DNA from: Merdimonas faecis
Lineage (GTDB): Bacteria > Bacillota > Clostridia > Lachnospirales > Lachnospiraceae
Assembly: GCF_001754075.1 (NCBI RefSeq)
Contig: NZ_MIEH01000023.1
Location: forward strand, 62,001-126,000
Reading direction: 5' to 3'
DNA: 64,000 nt
Of the stretch, positions 7,492-15,972 are shown in pieces. Numbering within the stretch: position 1 is the first letter of the stretch; each line of letters begins with the position of its first letter. The position numbers and the translations under genes were made by a program. Under the pieces are notes generated by a model that saw only the letters and a program-made list of their open reading frames with translations, had not been told where the DNA came from and did not search any database.

Positions 7492-8790
7492 ATGGATAAC
7501 CAGTATACGTATTACAATCCGGAGCAGGACAGCGGCAACCAATATACAGGAGGAAATGGATTTCAGACACAGGGGCCGGAGCCGGATCCCTACAGACAGC
7601 CGAAAAAGAAGATGCCGAAATGGATAAAGGTGGCATGCCTGGGTCTGGTGTTTGGCCTTGTGGCAGGTGCGTCTTTTCAGACAGTGAATGTGATCGGCGA
7701 CAGAGTCTTCGGCACAAATGATAATGACAGCGCGGGAACGGTTAAGCAGACATCTACATCCAGTAATGCAGAACTCACTACTTCTTCGGGAAGCACAGTG
7801 TCCTCGGATATTGCCACGATCTCTGCAAATGCGATGCCTTCTATCGTATCCATCACAAACATGAGCGTGGAAGAAGTGCAGAATTTCTTTGGCGGTATAC
7901 AGGAGCAGCAGAGTGAAAGCGTAGGATCAGGAATCATCATCGGACAGAATGATTCGGAACTTCTGATCGCAACAAATAACCACGTAGTGGAAGGGAATGA
8001 TACATTGACTGTTACATTTATCGATGAGGAAAGTGTAGAGGCCAATGTCAAAGGTACAAATTCCAGTAAGGATCTGGCTGTAGTAGCGGTGAACCTGAAT
8101 AACATCAAAGACTCTACGAAAGAAGAGATTGCTGTGGCGACTATGGGAGATTCCAATGAGATTCAGGTCGGAGAGCCTGCGATTGCTATCGGAAATGCAT
8201 TGGGGTACGGACAATCCGTAACTACGGGTATTATTTCTGCAAAAGACCGTACCATGGACGGCTACGACGGCAGCCTGCTGCAGACAGACGCGGCGATCAA
8301 TCCTGGAAACAGCGGCGGAGCCCTTCTGAATGCCAATGGCGAGGTAGTAGGCATCAATACAGCCAAGGTGTCAGCAGACAGTGTGGAAGGCATGGGCTAT
8401 GCAATCCCGATTTCAGATGCCAGTGACATTATTACAGATTTGATGAACCAGGAAACCAAGACAAAGGTATCGGAAGAGGAGCAGGGGTACATTGGGATCC
8501 GGAGTGAAGCGGATGTGACCTCCGACCTTGCCGATATGTATAATATGCCTACCGGCGTCTATGTATCAGAGATCATTGACGGTGGTGCTGCGCAGAAGGC
8601 AGGCATCCAGAGAGGTTCGATCATTACTGCGATCAATGGTACATCTGTAGATGGCATGACAGCGCTTCAGGAACAGCTTCAGTATTACAGAGCGGGGGAG
8701 ACCGTGACACTGACGGTAGCAACTGCCGGAAACAACGGTGAGTACGAGAGCTCGGATGTGGAAGTGACCCTGGGCAAGAGTGCACAGTAA
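7492..8790 (+). CDS. htrA: HtrA/DegP-type serine protease with PDZ domain
   Basis: A 432-residue membrane-anchored protease. A cytoplasmic tail rich in Asn/Gln/Tyr is followed by one transmembrane segment (residues ~44-68), a Ser/Thr linker, a trypsin-like domain and one PDZ domain (~330-425). The catalytic triad is H164 (TNNHVVEG), D194 (SKDLAVVAV) and S274 (NPGNSGGAL). It degrades or refolds damaged exported proteins at the cell surface. AAGGAG precedes the ATG. It is monocistronic, between its own promoter region and a strong terminator. Control by a two-component system is likely from the repeats upstream. Confidence 0.93.
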   Translation: MDNQYTYYNPEQDSGNQYTGGNGFQTQGPEPDPYRQPKKKMPKWIKVACLGLVFGLVAGASFQTVNVIGDRVFGTNDNDSAGTVKQTSTSSNAELTTSSGSTVSSDIATISANAMPSIVSITNMSVEEVQNFFGGIQEQQSESVGSGIIIGQNDSELLIATNNHVVEGNDTLTVTFIDEESVEANVKGTNSSKDLAVVAVNLNNIKDSTKEEIAVATMGDSNEIQVGEPAIAIGNALGYGQSVTTGIISAKDRTMDGYDGSLLQTDAAINPGNSGGALLNANGEVVGINTAKVSADSVEGMGYAIPISDASDIITDLMNQETKTKVSEEEQGYIGIRSEADVTSDLADMYNMPTGVYVSEIIDGGAAQKAGIQRGSIITAINGTSVDGMTALQEQLQYYRAGETVTLTVATAGNNGEYESSDVEVTLGKSAQ

Positions 8791-8825
8791 GAACGGTTAC
8801 AGATAGATGAATAAGAGTTGACAGA

Positions 8826-8864
8826 AGCCGTAAATCTTTTTGATAAAGGTTTACGGCTTTTTTA
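8826..8864 (+). terminator. Terminator of htrA
   Basis: AGCCGTAAA pairs with TTTACGGCT (inner CTTT/AAAG pairing), followed by a run of T. Confidence 0.9.
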
Positions 8865-8900
8865 TCAGGCAGATAAAAGCGCGCTTATAATGATTTGTTA

Positions 8901-8959
8901 TTGACACATTTTTAACGAAGGGGTATAATAAAATTTATCAAAAGTTGTGCATAGTGCAC
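8901..8959 (+). promoter_or_regulatory. Consensus sigma-A promoter and downstream palindrome of the TSUP gene
   Basis: TTGACA (8901-8906), 17-base spacer, TATAAT (8924-8929): a perfect housekeeping promoter. Palindrome GTGCA-TAG-TGCAC at 8947-8959 falls about 12 bases after the expected transcript start, a position suited to a repressor. Confidence 0.8.
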
Positions 8960-8987
8960 GAAATATATGTTTCAAGGGAGGAAAATT

Positions 8988-9857
8988 ATGAGCGCAGCAA
9001 CAGTTTTATTAATTATTATGTGGATCTTTGCCGCTGTATTTTTTGTAGTGCTGGTGAAGGATGTCATTGCACACAAAAATGAGCTGGATAAGAGTAAAAT
9101 GGGATTCAACGTGATTGTCAGTATGGTGGCAAACTTCTTTGACACACTGGGAATCGGGAGCTATGCTATCGCAACCTCCGCATGGAAGTTCAACAAGTCG
9201 ATTAAAGATGATCTGATTCCCGGTACATTGAATGTGGCATTCGGTATTCCGATCTGTGTGGAAGCAACAATCACAATGACCAGAATTGAGATGGATTCCC
9301 TGACGCTGGTTCTGATGATAGCGGCAGCTATCGTGGGGTCTATTCTTGGAGCAAAGATCATTTCCAGAATGGATATTATGAAGATTCGTGTGATCATGGG
9401 TGTCGCACTGATCCTGGTAGCGATTATTACTCTTTGCAAGATTAACGGCGTTGGTCCTTTCGGTATCCTGGGTACGGCAAGAGGACTGACCGGAGGACTT
9501 CTGGTGGCTGGTGTTGTTGCCAACTTTATCCTGGGTATCCTTATGACGGCCGGGATCGGACTGTATGCTCCTTGTATGGCGGTTGTACTTCTGCTTGGAA
9601 TGAGTGCGGATGTGGCGTTCCCTGTTATGATGGGATCCTGTGCATATCTTTGTCCGGCATGTGGTATTACATTTATCAAAGAGGGAAAATATAATCGTGC
9701 GGCAACGATTCCGATGATTATAAGTGGTGCGATCGGCGTTTTGATTGCCGGATTTATTGTAACGAGTCTTCCGCTTACTGTTCTTACATATCTTGTATGT
9801 GTGGTAATGGTAATCTGTGCAATTCTGTTCTTCCATGATGCAAGGAAGCAGAAATAA
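8988..9857 (+). CDS. TSUP (TauE/SafE) family permease
   Basis: A 289-residue membrane protein of the TSUP/DUF81 family with about eight hydrophobic helices. Members export or import sulfite, sulfonates or other small sulfur or carbon anions; the substrate here is unknown. A cysteine-rich stretch (CAYLCPACGITF, residues ~218-229) lies in the C-terminal half. The ATG at 8988 follows GGGAGG; an upstream ATG at 8967 has no ribosome binding site. It is expressed alone from a perfect sigma-A promoter with a candidate operator. Confidence 0.85.
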   Translation: MSAATVLLIIMWIFAAVFFVVLVKDVIAHKNELDKSKMGFNVIVSMVANFFDTLGIGSYAIATSAWKFNKSIKDDLIPGTLNVAFGIPICVEATITMTRIEMDSLTLVLMIAAAIVGSILGAKIISRMDIMKIRVIMGVALILVAIITLCKINGVGPFGILGTARGLTGGLLVAGVVANFILGILMTAGIGLYAPCMAVVLLLGMSADVAFPVMMGSCAYLCPACGITFIKEGKYNRAATIPMIISGAIGVLIAGFIVTSLPLTVLTYLVCVVMVICAILFFHDARKQK

Positions 9858-9890
9858 CAGAGAAGGAATGAGGAATCTTAAAAGAAATTT

Positions 9891-9919
9891 TTGAATTTTT
9901 TTGTCAGATGTAGTATAAT
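9891..9919 (+). promoter_or_regulatory. Promoter of the zinc-ribbon membrane protein gene
   Basis: TTGAAT, 17-base spacer, TATAAT, 36 bases before the start codon. Confidence 0.75.
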
Positions 9920-9955
9920 GCTAAATATATTACAATTACGAGGAGGCACATTCTG

Positions 9956-10381
9956 ATGAAATGTCCAATATGTGGTCAGGAATTACGGCCGAGTAAGAAA
10001 GATCCGAATTATTTCCTTTGCTACGAATGCAAGAAGAAATTTAAGGTTCCACAGAAAAAGACAGAAAAGCCTGAGAAGGCAGAAAAGAAAGTACGCAGGG
10101 CATCGGCAGAAGAAGAACAGTCTTATTCCAATATACCGCCAAAACACGTGCGGAAAAAACGGGAGACTGAGATGCGTAAGGCATATGATGAAATGCTTGC
10201 TGTAGAAGAAGGTAAGAGAGGCAAGAAGAAAAAGACCAGAAAGAGAGAAGAAATTGACGATGATTTCTTTGACGACCTGGAGGAAGAAGAGGAGAAAATG
10301 TCCAAAGCTCCGATCATTGTTCTTGCGATCGCCATCGTCGTAGTGGCGGCTCTGATTGTATATATGCTGTTTTTCCGGTAA
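9956..10381 (+). CDS. Zinc-ribbon protein with C-terminal membrane anchor
   Basis: A 141-residue protein of unknown function. The N-terminus is a zinc ribbon with Cys pairs at 3/6 and 22/25 (MKCPICGQEL and LCYECKKKF). A long, highly charged middle follows (Lys-rich, then an acidic run around residues 100-113), and one transmembrane helix (~118-139) ends three residues before the C-terminus. This is a tail-anchored layout with the ribbon in the cytoplasm. Proteins of this shape are common in Lachnospiraceae but uncharacterised. It has its own promoter and terminator. Confidence 0.75.
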   Translation: MKCPICGQELRPSKKDPNYFLCYECKKKFKVPQKKTEKPEKAEKKVRRASAEEEQSYSNIPPKHVRKKRETEMRKAYDEMLAVEEGKRGKKKKTRKREEIDDDFFDDLEEEEEKMSKAPIIVLAIAIVVVAALIVYMLFFR

Positions 10382-10393
10382 TAAGAAAGTGTG

Positions 10394-10434
10394 AAGGAGA
10401 CGTATACGTTAAAAGCGTAGCGTCTCCTTTTTTG
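10394..10434 (+). terminator. Terminator after the zinc-ribbon gene
   Basis: AAGGAGACG pairs with CGTCTCCTT, with an inner partial stem, followed by TTTTT. Confidence 0.9.
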
Positions 10435-10526
10435 TGCGTACACCCGGAGGGCGGCCAACATACCTATGTGGCAGACACCGACGGGCAAATATAGATGTTT
10501 TCTATAACTGCATTAAAATAAGCAAT

Positions 10527-10555
10527 TTGGGCAGCCTTTCTGTTTGTGGTAGGAT
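10527..10555 (+). promoter_or_regulatory. Probable promoter of the PucR-type regulator
   Basis: TTGGGC, 17-base spacer, TAGGAT. The -35 is weak. The preceding 90 bases contain a hairpin (GGCCAACATA/TATGTGGC near 10453-10472) of unknown role. Confidence 0.4.
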
Positions 10556-10608
10556 GTAAATAGTAGTATATATCGGCAGAGTAAAAGGTGGAAGATAGGA
10601 AGTTGAGT

Positions 10609-11820
10609 ATGGCGGAAGGAAAAGAGTACGAACGGTATAGTGAAATCATTTTTGGAGTATTGGAAAGAAACGATCAGATGGAAGGGATGCTGCAGGAACT
10701 GTCGGCGACATTCGATCTGCCGGTGATCGTGATCGATCCCTCTGGAAAGATAGAATTTGATTCCGGTGCGGAACAGCTCTATGAACAGCTGGGTATAGAA
10801 GAGAGCAGCCGTTCGTTCTGGACAGGCCTGATGGGAGAGTATTACGCAGGTGAGAGTACGGAAGGAGAGACGGACAAGATCCTTAAAAAGGAGGTGGGGA
10901 AGGGCCTTATGGCAGCAGGACCGCTTCTGGTAAGAGGGATCCTGACTGGGTTTTGCATTACGTTTCATGAAAAGAGACGGAATGCCGCTTCCCTGAACCG
11001 GATGATCACCAGGGCGGTTTCCATCGGAATGAGCTGGAATAAACAGATATACGGTTACCGGGATCTGGGGACAAAGCAGATGCTGAGCAGACTCCTTCTT
11101 GGCAGGGATGCCGTCCCTGACCAGCTTCCGGCGGGCATTGAGAGCTCTTTCCGGCAATATGTGGTCCGTCCGTTTCTTCTGGTGCTGCTGAAAACATCCC
11201 GGGACTTTATGAAGCAAAGCCCGCATCTCCACAGAGAGATCTGCGATCATTTCGAGGATGTACTGGTGTGCATAGAAGAAGAGGAGGCGGCTGTCCTTTT
11301 TACCCGGTGCGATTCTGTAGAAAAGCAGAAAAAAGCGGCTTTGCTGGCAGAGAAGATCACACTGGAATGTGAAGGGACAGCGGTGATCACAGAGGTGTTC
11401 GAGGATGAAAAAAAGATATGGAAAAAGCGCCGGATCCTGGAACGGATCTTAAAGATCGGAATGCGGGTAGAACCGGACACACATTTCTTTACAGAGTATG
11501 AGCATTATATGGAGCTAATCTGTTCCTATGCCTATGAGAAGCTGGGGGCAGAAGGATACGGATACAGGGATCTGGACCGGCTGGCGGCAGAAGACCGGGA
11601 AAAAGGCACGGATTTTTACAGAAGTCTGAAAGAGTATCTTCTTTCTGGAAATCATGTCAATCATGCGGCGAAGAATCTGTATATTCACAGGAATACTATG
11701 GTATACCGTCTTGCCAAGATCCATGAGATCCTGGGACTTGACATCAATCAGCCGGATATTTCCAGAAAGCTTCTTCTGACCATGATCCTCCGGGAATTTC
11801 AGTGCGGACAAAAAGAGTAG
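10609..11820 (+). CDS. PucR/CdaR-type transcriptional regulator
   Basis: A 403-residue regulator whose C-terminal ~60 residues are the PucR helix-turn-helix (NHVNHAAKNLYIHRNTMVYRL, then LDINQPD). The N-terminal ~150 residues (DLPVIVIDPSGKIEFDSG, then GFCITFHEKR) look like a PAS/GAF-type sensory domain. AGGAAG lies six bases before the ATG at 10609; an in-frame GTG at 10588 and TTG at 10603 are weaker options. It stands directly upstream of the double-cubane reductase gene in the same direction and may control it and the following met genes. PucR-family ligands are often purine or amino-acid catabolites; none is predicted here. Confidence 0.8.
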   Translation: MAEGKEYERYSEIIFGVLERNDQMEGMLQELSATFDLPVIVIDPSGKIEFDSGAEQLYEQLGIEESSRSFWTGLMGEYYAGESTEGETDKILKKEVGKGLMAAGPLLVRGILTGFCITFHEKRRNAASLNRMITRAVSIGMSWNKQIYGYRDLGTKQMLSRLLLGRDAVPDQLPAGIESSFRQYVVRPFLLVLLKTSRDFMKQSPHLHREICDHFEDVLVCIEEEEAAVLFTRCDSVEKQKKAALLAEKITLECEGTAVITEVFEDEKKIWKKRRILERILKIGMRVEPDTHFFTEYEHYMELICSYAYEKLGAEGYGYRDLDRLAAEDREKGTDFYRSLKEYLLSGNHVNHAAKNLYIHRNTMVYRLAKIHEILGLDINQPDISRKLLLTMILREFQCGQKE

Positions 11821-11879
11821 ATTGCATTTTATACGGAATATGATAAGATAGTGTCAGCAACAGAAATTGGAGAGGAAAT

Positions 11880-13031
11880 ATGAAGCTAGTCAAAGATTTG
11901 CCGGAGATATTCGAAGAATTCGGAGAACAAAAAAGAGCATCCTTTCTGGAAGTAAAAAAGTACAAAGAGGCAGGAAAACCGGTGATCGGAGCCTATTGCT
12001 CCTATTTCCCGAGAGAGCTTGCCATGGCGATCGGGGCAATCCCGGTGGGGCTGTGTTCTTCGTCAAACGATACGGTAGCGATCGCGGAGCAGACGCTGCC
12101 TTCAAATATCTGCCCGTTGATCAAGTCCAGCTATGGATTTGCGGTTTCAGACAGGTGTCCTTTCTATTATTTCTCAGATCTTGTGATCGGGGAGACGACC
12201 TGCGACGGCAAAAAGAAGATGTATGAGCTGATGTCGGATTTTAAGGAAGTCTATGTGATGGAGCTTCCCAACCGTCAGTCAGAATACGGGCTGGAATTAT
12301 GGAGAAAAGAGATCATACGTTTCAAGGAATATTTAGAAGAGCGTTTCCATATTGTCATTACAGACGAGATGGTAAAGAAGGCGATCCATTTAAGCAACGA
12401 AAACCGCAGGGCGGTACAGCGGCTGTATGGATTGATGAAACTGGATCCTCCGCCGATGAGCGGACGGGAGCTTTTTCAGATTCTGTATGGAAATAAATAT
12501 CAGCTGGATCTGGAGAAAGTACCGGGGATCCTGGATCAGGTGAGGGAAAAGATCCTGGAGGAATACCACAGGGATCCGCCGGCAAAAAAGAAGCCCAGGA
12601 TCCTTATCACCGGTTGTCCCATGGGAGGGGATTCCTCGAAGCTAGTAGACATTATTGAGGACAACGGAGGCGTGGTAGTGGCTTTTGAAAACTGTACCGG
12701 GATCAAAGCGCAGGACCGCCTGGTTGATGAAGAAACCCCGGATATCTACGAGGCGCTTGCAGAACGCTACCTGATGATCGGCTGTGCAATCATGACCCCG
12801 AACGACAACCGGATCGAACTTCTGGGACGGATCATCGATGAATTCCATGTGGACGGCGTGATTGAGATGATCCTGCAGGGCTGTCATTCCGACAGCATAG
12901 AATCCATCAGTGTACGTAACTTTATCCATGAGGAAAAGCACATCCCTTATATGGATGTGACCACTGATTTTTCCCGGGCGGATATCGCCCAGCTGAGCGT
13001 CCGTATCTCTGCGTTTCTGGAGATGCTGTAA
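11880..13031 (+). CDS. Double-cubane-cluster-type anaerobic reductase (HgdB/YjiM family)
   Basis: A 383-residue member of the 2-hydroxyacyl-CoA dehydratase D-component superfamily, most like stand-alone double-cubane-cluster proteins (DCCP/YjiM). Conserved Cys lie in YCSYFPRE, NICPLIKSSYG, DRCPFYYF, GETTCDGKKKM, ITGCPMGG, FENCTG and LQGCHS, the pattern used to bind iron-sulfur clusters. Such proteins need an ATP-dependent activator with an ASKHA fold; none is encoded nearby, so it would act in trans. The natural substrate of the family is unknown. The gene follows a PucR-type regulator by 60 bases and precedes metNIQ. A terminator follows. Confidence 0.82.
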   Translation: MKLVKDLPEIFEEFGEQKRASFLEVKKYKEAGKPVIGAYCSYFPRELAMAIGAIPVGLCSSSNDTVAIAEQTLPSNICPLIKSSYGFAVSDRCPFYYFSDLVIGETTCDGKKKMYELMSDFKEVYVMELPNRQSEYGLELWRKEIIRFKEYLEERFHIVITDEMVKKAIHLSNENRRAVQRLYGLMKLDPPPMSGRELFQILYGNKYQLDLEKVPGILDQVREKILEEYHRDPPAKKKPRILITGCPMGGDSSKLVDIIEDNGGVVVAFENCTGIKAQDRLVDEETPDIYEALAERYLMIGCAIMTPNDNRIELLGRIIDEFHVDGVIEMILQGCHSDSIESISVRNFIHEEKHIPYMDVTTDFSRADIAQLSVRISAFLEML

Positions 13032-13043
13032 AACAGGAGAACA

Positions 13044-13080
13044 AAAATCGTCAAAGTCGTATGGCTTTGGCGATTTTTTT
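13044..13080 (+). terminator. Terminator after the double-cubane reductase
   Basis: AAAATCGTCAAAG pairs with CTTTGGCGATTTT (one G-U) around TCGTATGG, followed by T run. It separates this gene from metN. The rest of the 13.08-13.24 kb gap shows no S-box or other riboswitch motif. Confidence 0.85.
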
Positions 13081-13236
13081 AATCCCTTTTCTACCAACCG
13101 GAACAAAAAGAGACTGGGAAGATATTGATAGAAAAAGCAAATAAGTTATCTGGAAAATAGAAAAGCTGTATGGATAAAATACACAACAGAACTGGAAAAA
13201 TTTGTTTTCACTGCCAATGAAGCGAAAAATGCATCG

Positions 13237-13245
13237 TGGTATAAT
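13237..13245 (+). promoter_or_regulatory. Extended -10 element before metN
   Basis: TGGTATAAT, an extended -10 box 54 bases before the metN start, without a convincing -35. No methionine riboswitch motif was recognised, so control of metNIQ is not evident. Confidence 0.45.
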
Positions 13246-13298
13246 TTTACAGGTTTCGTGAAAAAGCGACATGACAAGGAAGCATGGGAGGGAGAACA

Positions 13299-14288
13299 TT
13301 GATTGAGATCAAAAATCTGAAAAAGATTTGGGAAGATGATGGCAGCAGTGTGCTGGAAGGCATCAACCTGAAAATCGAAGATGGTGATATCTATGCACTG
13401 GTGGGACGAAGCGGTGCGGGAAAATCTACGCTGCTGCGCTGTATCAACGGTCTGACATCCTATCAGGAAGGAAGTCTGAAAGTGGACGGGTGCGAGGTAA
13501 AGGAGCTGAAAGAAAAAGAACTGCGGGAATTCCGAAGACATGTGGGTATGATCTTTCAGCAGTTTTCACTTCTGGAGAGACAGACAGTCTATCAGAATGT
13601 GGCGCTTCCCATGCAATGCTGGAAATACAGTAAAGAAGAGATTGATAAAAAGGTTAAGGAGCTGCTGGAACTGGTAGGAATGTCAGATAAGATGAATGCC
13701 AGGCCCAGAAACTTAAGCGGCGGGCAGAAACAGAGAGTGGCGATCGCAAGAGCTCTGACCATGGATCCGAAGATCCTTCTCTGTGATGAGGCGACATCGG
13801 CGCTTGACCCGAAGACCACCAATTCCATCCTGGAACTTCTGATGGAGATCAATGCCAGGACCGGCATCACGGTGGTGATCGTAACCCATCAGATGGAGGT
13901 AGTAAGAAAGGCCTGCAATAAAGCCTGTATCCTGGAAGGCGGTAAGATCGCAGACGAGGGCTCGGTAAGAGAAATCTTCATCAAACAGCCCCGGTCTCTG
14001 AGAAGACTTCTGGGAGAAGAGGAGATGAAGCTTCCGGAAACCGGACATAATATCCAGATCGCCCATCTGCTGGGCAGCCTGGAAGACGGCGAACTTTTTG
14101 GGAAGATGTCCCGGGATCTGGATTATGTGTTCCCGATACTGGACGGAAAGATCATGGAATACCAGAACGACAACATGGGGATTTTTGTGATCAATGTAGA
14201 TGATGAACATCTGGATGCGGTTACCGGTTACCTGACACAGAGAAATTATAACTGGCACGAACTGGAAAGTGCCGGGGAAGAGGCTTAA
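13299..14288 (+). CDS. metN: Methionine ABC transporter ATP-binding protein
   Basis: A 329-residue ATPase of the methionine uptake system. Walker A GRSGAGKST, signature LSGGQKQRVAIARAL, Walker B ILLCDEATSALDP and the C-terminal NIL domain (~residues 250-325, FGKMSRDLDYVFPILDG and GIFVINVDDEH) are all present; the NIL domain senses intracellular methionine in the family. I chose the TTG at 13299 (product MIEIKNLKKIW) because GGGAGGGAG lies five bases before it; an in-frame ATG at 13284 overlaps that site. First gene of metN-metI-metQ. Confidence 0.92.
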   Translation: MIEIKNLKKIWEDDGSSVLEGINLKIEDGDIYALVGRSGAGKSTLLRCINGLTSYQEGSLKVDGCEVKELKEKELREFRRHVGMIFQQFSLLERQTVYQNVALPMQCWKYSKEEIDKKVKELLELVGMSDKMNARPRNLSGGQKQRVAIARALTMDPKILLCDEATSALDPKTTNSILELLMEINARTGITVVIVTHQMEVVRKACNKACILEGGKIADEGSVREIFIKQPRSLRRLLGEEEMKLPETGHNIQIAHLLGSLEDGELFGKMSRDLDYVFPILDGKIMEYQNDNMGIFVINVDDEHLDAVTGYLTQRNYNWHELESAGEEA

Positions 14289-14308
14289 GAGGAAAGGAGA
14301 GAATTAGC

Positions 14309-14977
14309 ATGGCATTAAATAACTTTACATTTGCAGAAATCTGTCAGATGATCATTGTTCCGGCGTTTTTTGATACGTTGAAAATGCTGGTGATTTCCGG
14401 AGTCCTTTCTACTTTCCTGGGATTCTTTGTGGGAGTGATCCTGATCATTACGGAAAAAGGCGGTCTGTGCGAAAATGTGGTCGTAAACAGGATCCTGGAT
14501 TTTATCGTGAATACTGTGCGATCCTTCCCGTTTATCATTTTGATGGTATCCATCATCCCGTTTACACGTCTGATCGTGGGGACTTCGATCGGAGATACGG
14601 CGGCTCTGGTTCCGCTGACGGTAGCGGTCACGCCGTTTATGGGAAGGATTTTCCAGAACAGCTTTAAGGAAGTAGACCCGGCTTTGATCGAAGCGGCAAA
14701 GTCATTTGGCGCCTCCAAAGCGCAGATCGTAGTAAAGGTTATGCTCAAAGAATCTGTGCCGTCCATCATTTCCGGCCTGTGTCTTGCCATCATCAATCTG
14801 CTGGGCGCGACGGCTATGGCCGGGGCCGTGGGAGCCGGCGGACTGGGAGCCGTGGCTCTGACCTATGGGTATCAGAACTTTAATCAGGAGATCATGTATT
14901 CCATCTGTGTAGTTTTGATCGTCCTGGTTGCGGCCATCCAGTATTTCGGAGACTGGATCTACAAAAAGCTGAAATAA
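14309..14977 (+). CDS. metI: Methionine ABC transporter permease
   Basis: A 222-residue permease with about five membrane helices. The EAA loop for contact with MetN is seen as EAAKSFGASKAQIVVKVMLKES near residues 131-152. It follows metN by 20 bases with an AAAGGAGAG ribosome binding site. A short AU-rich hairpin separates it from metQ. Confidence 0.92.
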   Translation: MALNNFTFAEICQMIIVPAFFDTLKMLVISGVLSTFLGFFVGVILIITEKGGLCENVVVNRILDFIVNTVRSFPFIILMVSIIPFTRLIVGTSIGDTAALVPLTVAVTPFMGRIFQNSFKEVDPALIEAAKSFGASKAQIVVKVMLKESVPSIISGLCLAIINLLGATAMAGAVGAGGLGAVALTYGYQNFNQEIMYSICVVLIVLVAAIQYFGDWIYKKLK

Positions 14978-14982
14978 GGAAT

Positions 14983-15004
14983 AAAAATAGAACCATCTAT
15001 TTTT
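14983..15004 (+). other. AU-rich stem-loop between metI and metQ
   Basis: AAAAATAGA-ACCA-TCTATTTTT, nine perfect pairs ending in U. It may act as a weak terminator or RNA-processing/stability element that sets the ratio of MetQ to MetNI; which one cannot be told. Confidence 0.5.
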
Positions 15005-15047
15005 AGGATATATGTTAAGAATATTTGAAGAAAGGAAACAAAGGATT

Positions 15048-15881
15048 ATGAAAAAGAAAGTGTTGAGCATGTTTTTGGTAATGGCTATGGCGGGAACTCT
15101 GCTGGCAGGCTGTGGAGGCGGCTCTGATGACAGCGCTTCCGAGGGCTCCGGGGAGGACGGAGAAAAGACGACTGTAAAGATCGGGATCCGTGCGGATATG
15201 GTAGACCAGCTGGAATCCGTGAGAGATGAGATCGAAGAACTGGGATATACGGTAGAGGAGAGCGTATTTGACGACAGTGTACAGCCGGATGTGGCCCTTG
15301 CAGAAGGAAGCCTGGATATGAACTGGTATCAGCATGAGCCTTATATGCAGAGCTACAATGAGGAGAACGGTACGGATCTTGTCATGATCGAGCCAAAAAC
15401 ATTCTACCCGTTATTTGCCATGTATTCTGACAAGTGGGATTCTGTAGAGGAAATCCCGGATGGCGCGACCATCGGCCTTTGCAACGATGCCACCAATCAG
15501 GCCCGCGGCCTGAACATGCTGGAATCCCAGGGGCTGATCACACTGGATGATTCCGTAGAGTCCCCGACCATGTATGATATTGCAGAAAACCCTCATGACT
15601 TCCAGTTTATTGAGGCGGAAATGTCTGTACTTCCGCAGTCTCTCAAAGATGCAGACGCCATCTGTTTAGCAGCAGGTCATATGGTCAATGCCGGACTTCC
15701 GGCGGACAATTATCTGTGCCAGTCCGATGACAATGAGACCTATGCAGTGGGATTTGTTGTAAGGGCTGAAGACAAAGACGCCGAGTGGGCAAAAGAGATC
15801 GCAGAAGCTGTACAGTGCGACGACCTTGCAGAATATTTTAAGACAGATAAAGCAGGAACACAGATTCCGTGCTGGGAATAG
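15048..15881 (+). CDS. metQ: Methionine-binding lipoprotein of the NlpA family
   Basis: A 277-residue substrate-binding lipoprotein. The signal peptide ends in the lipobox LLAGC with the lipidated Cys at residue 22. The NlpA core follows (TVKIGIRADMVDQ, ALAEGSLDMNWYQHEPYM). The ATG at 15048 follows AAAGGA; a longer in-frame start at 15012 would spoil the signal peptide. It binds substrate outside the membrane and delivers it to MetNI. The normal length and intact motifs suggest methionine, but members binding other amino acids exist. Confidence 0.92.
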   Translation: MKKKVLSMFLVMAMAGTLLAGCGGGSDDSASEGSGEDGEKTTVKIGIRADMVDQLESVRDEIEELGYTVEESVFDDSVQPDVALAEGSLDMNWYQHEPYMQSYNEENGTDLVMIEPKTFYPLFAMYSDKWDSVEEIPDGATIGLCNDATNQARGLNMLESQGLITLDDSVESPTMYDIAENPHDFQFIEAEMSVLPQSLKDADAICLAAGHMVNAGLPADNYLCQSDDNETYAVGFVVRAEDKDAEWAKEIAEAVQCDDLAEYFKTDKAGTQIPCWE

Positions 15882-15907
15882 GCGCTGAAAATCATAGATG
15901 TGATAAG

Positions 15908-15936
15908 AAAAGGGCGGCAGTCTGGCTGCCTTTTTC
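15908..15936 (+). terminator. Terminator of metNIQ
   Basis: AAAAGGGCGGC pairs with GCTGCCTTTTT around AGTCTG, followed by T's. Confidence 0.8.
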
Positions 15937-15972
15937 CATGTTGAAAAAGCGAGGAGAAGAGGTTGAAGTGAA

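Noticed and set aside
9009-9836. Reverse-strand open frame opposite the TSUP permease
   Set aside because: Extremely Asn/His/Thr/Arg-rich translation without hydrophobic core; a shadow of the membrane protein.
13081-13298. Possible S-box or other methionine riboswitch before metN
   Set aside because: None of the conserved SAM riboswitch blocks is present; only an extended -10 is visible.
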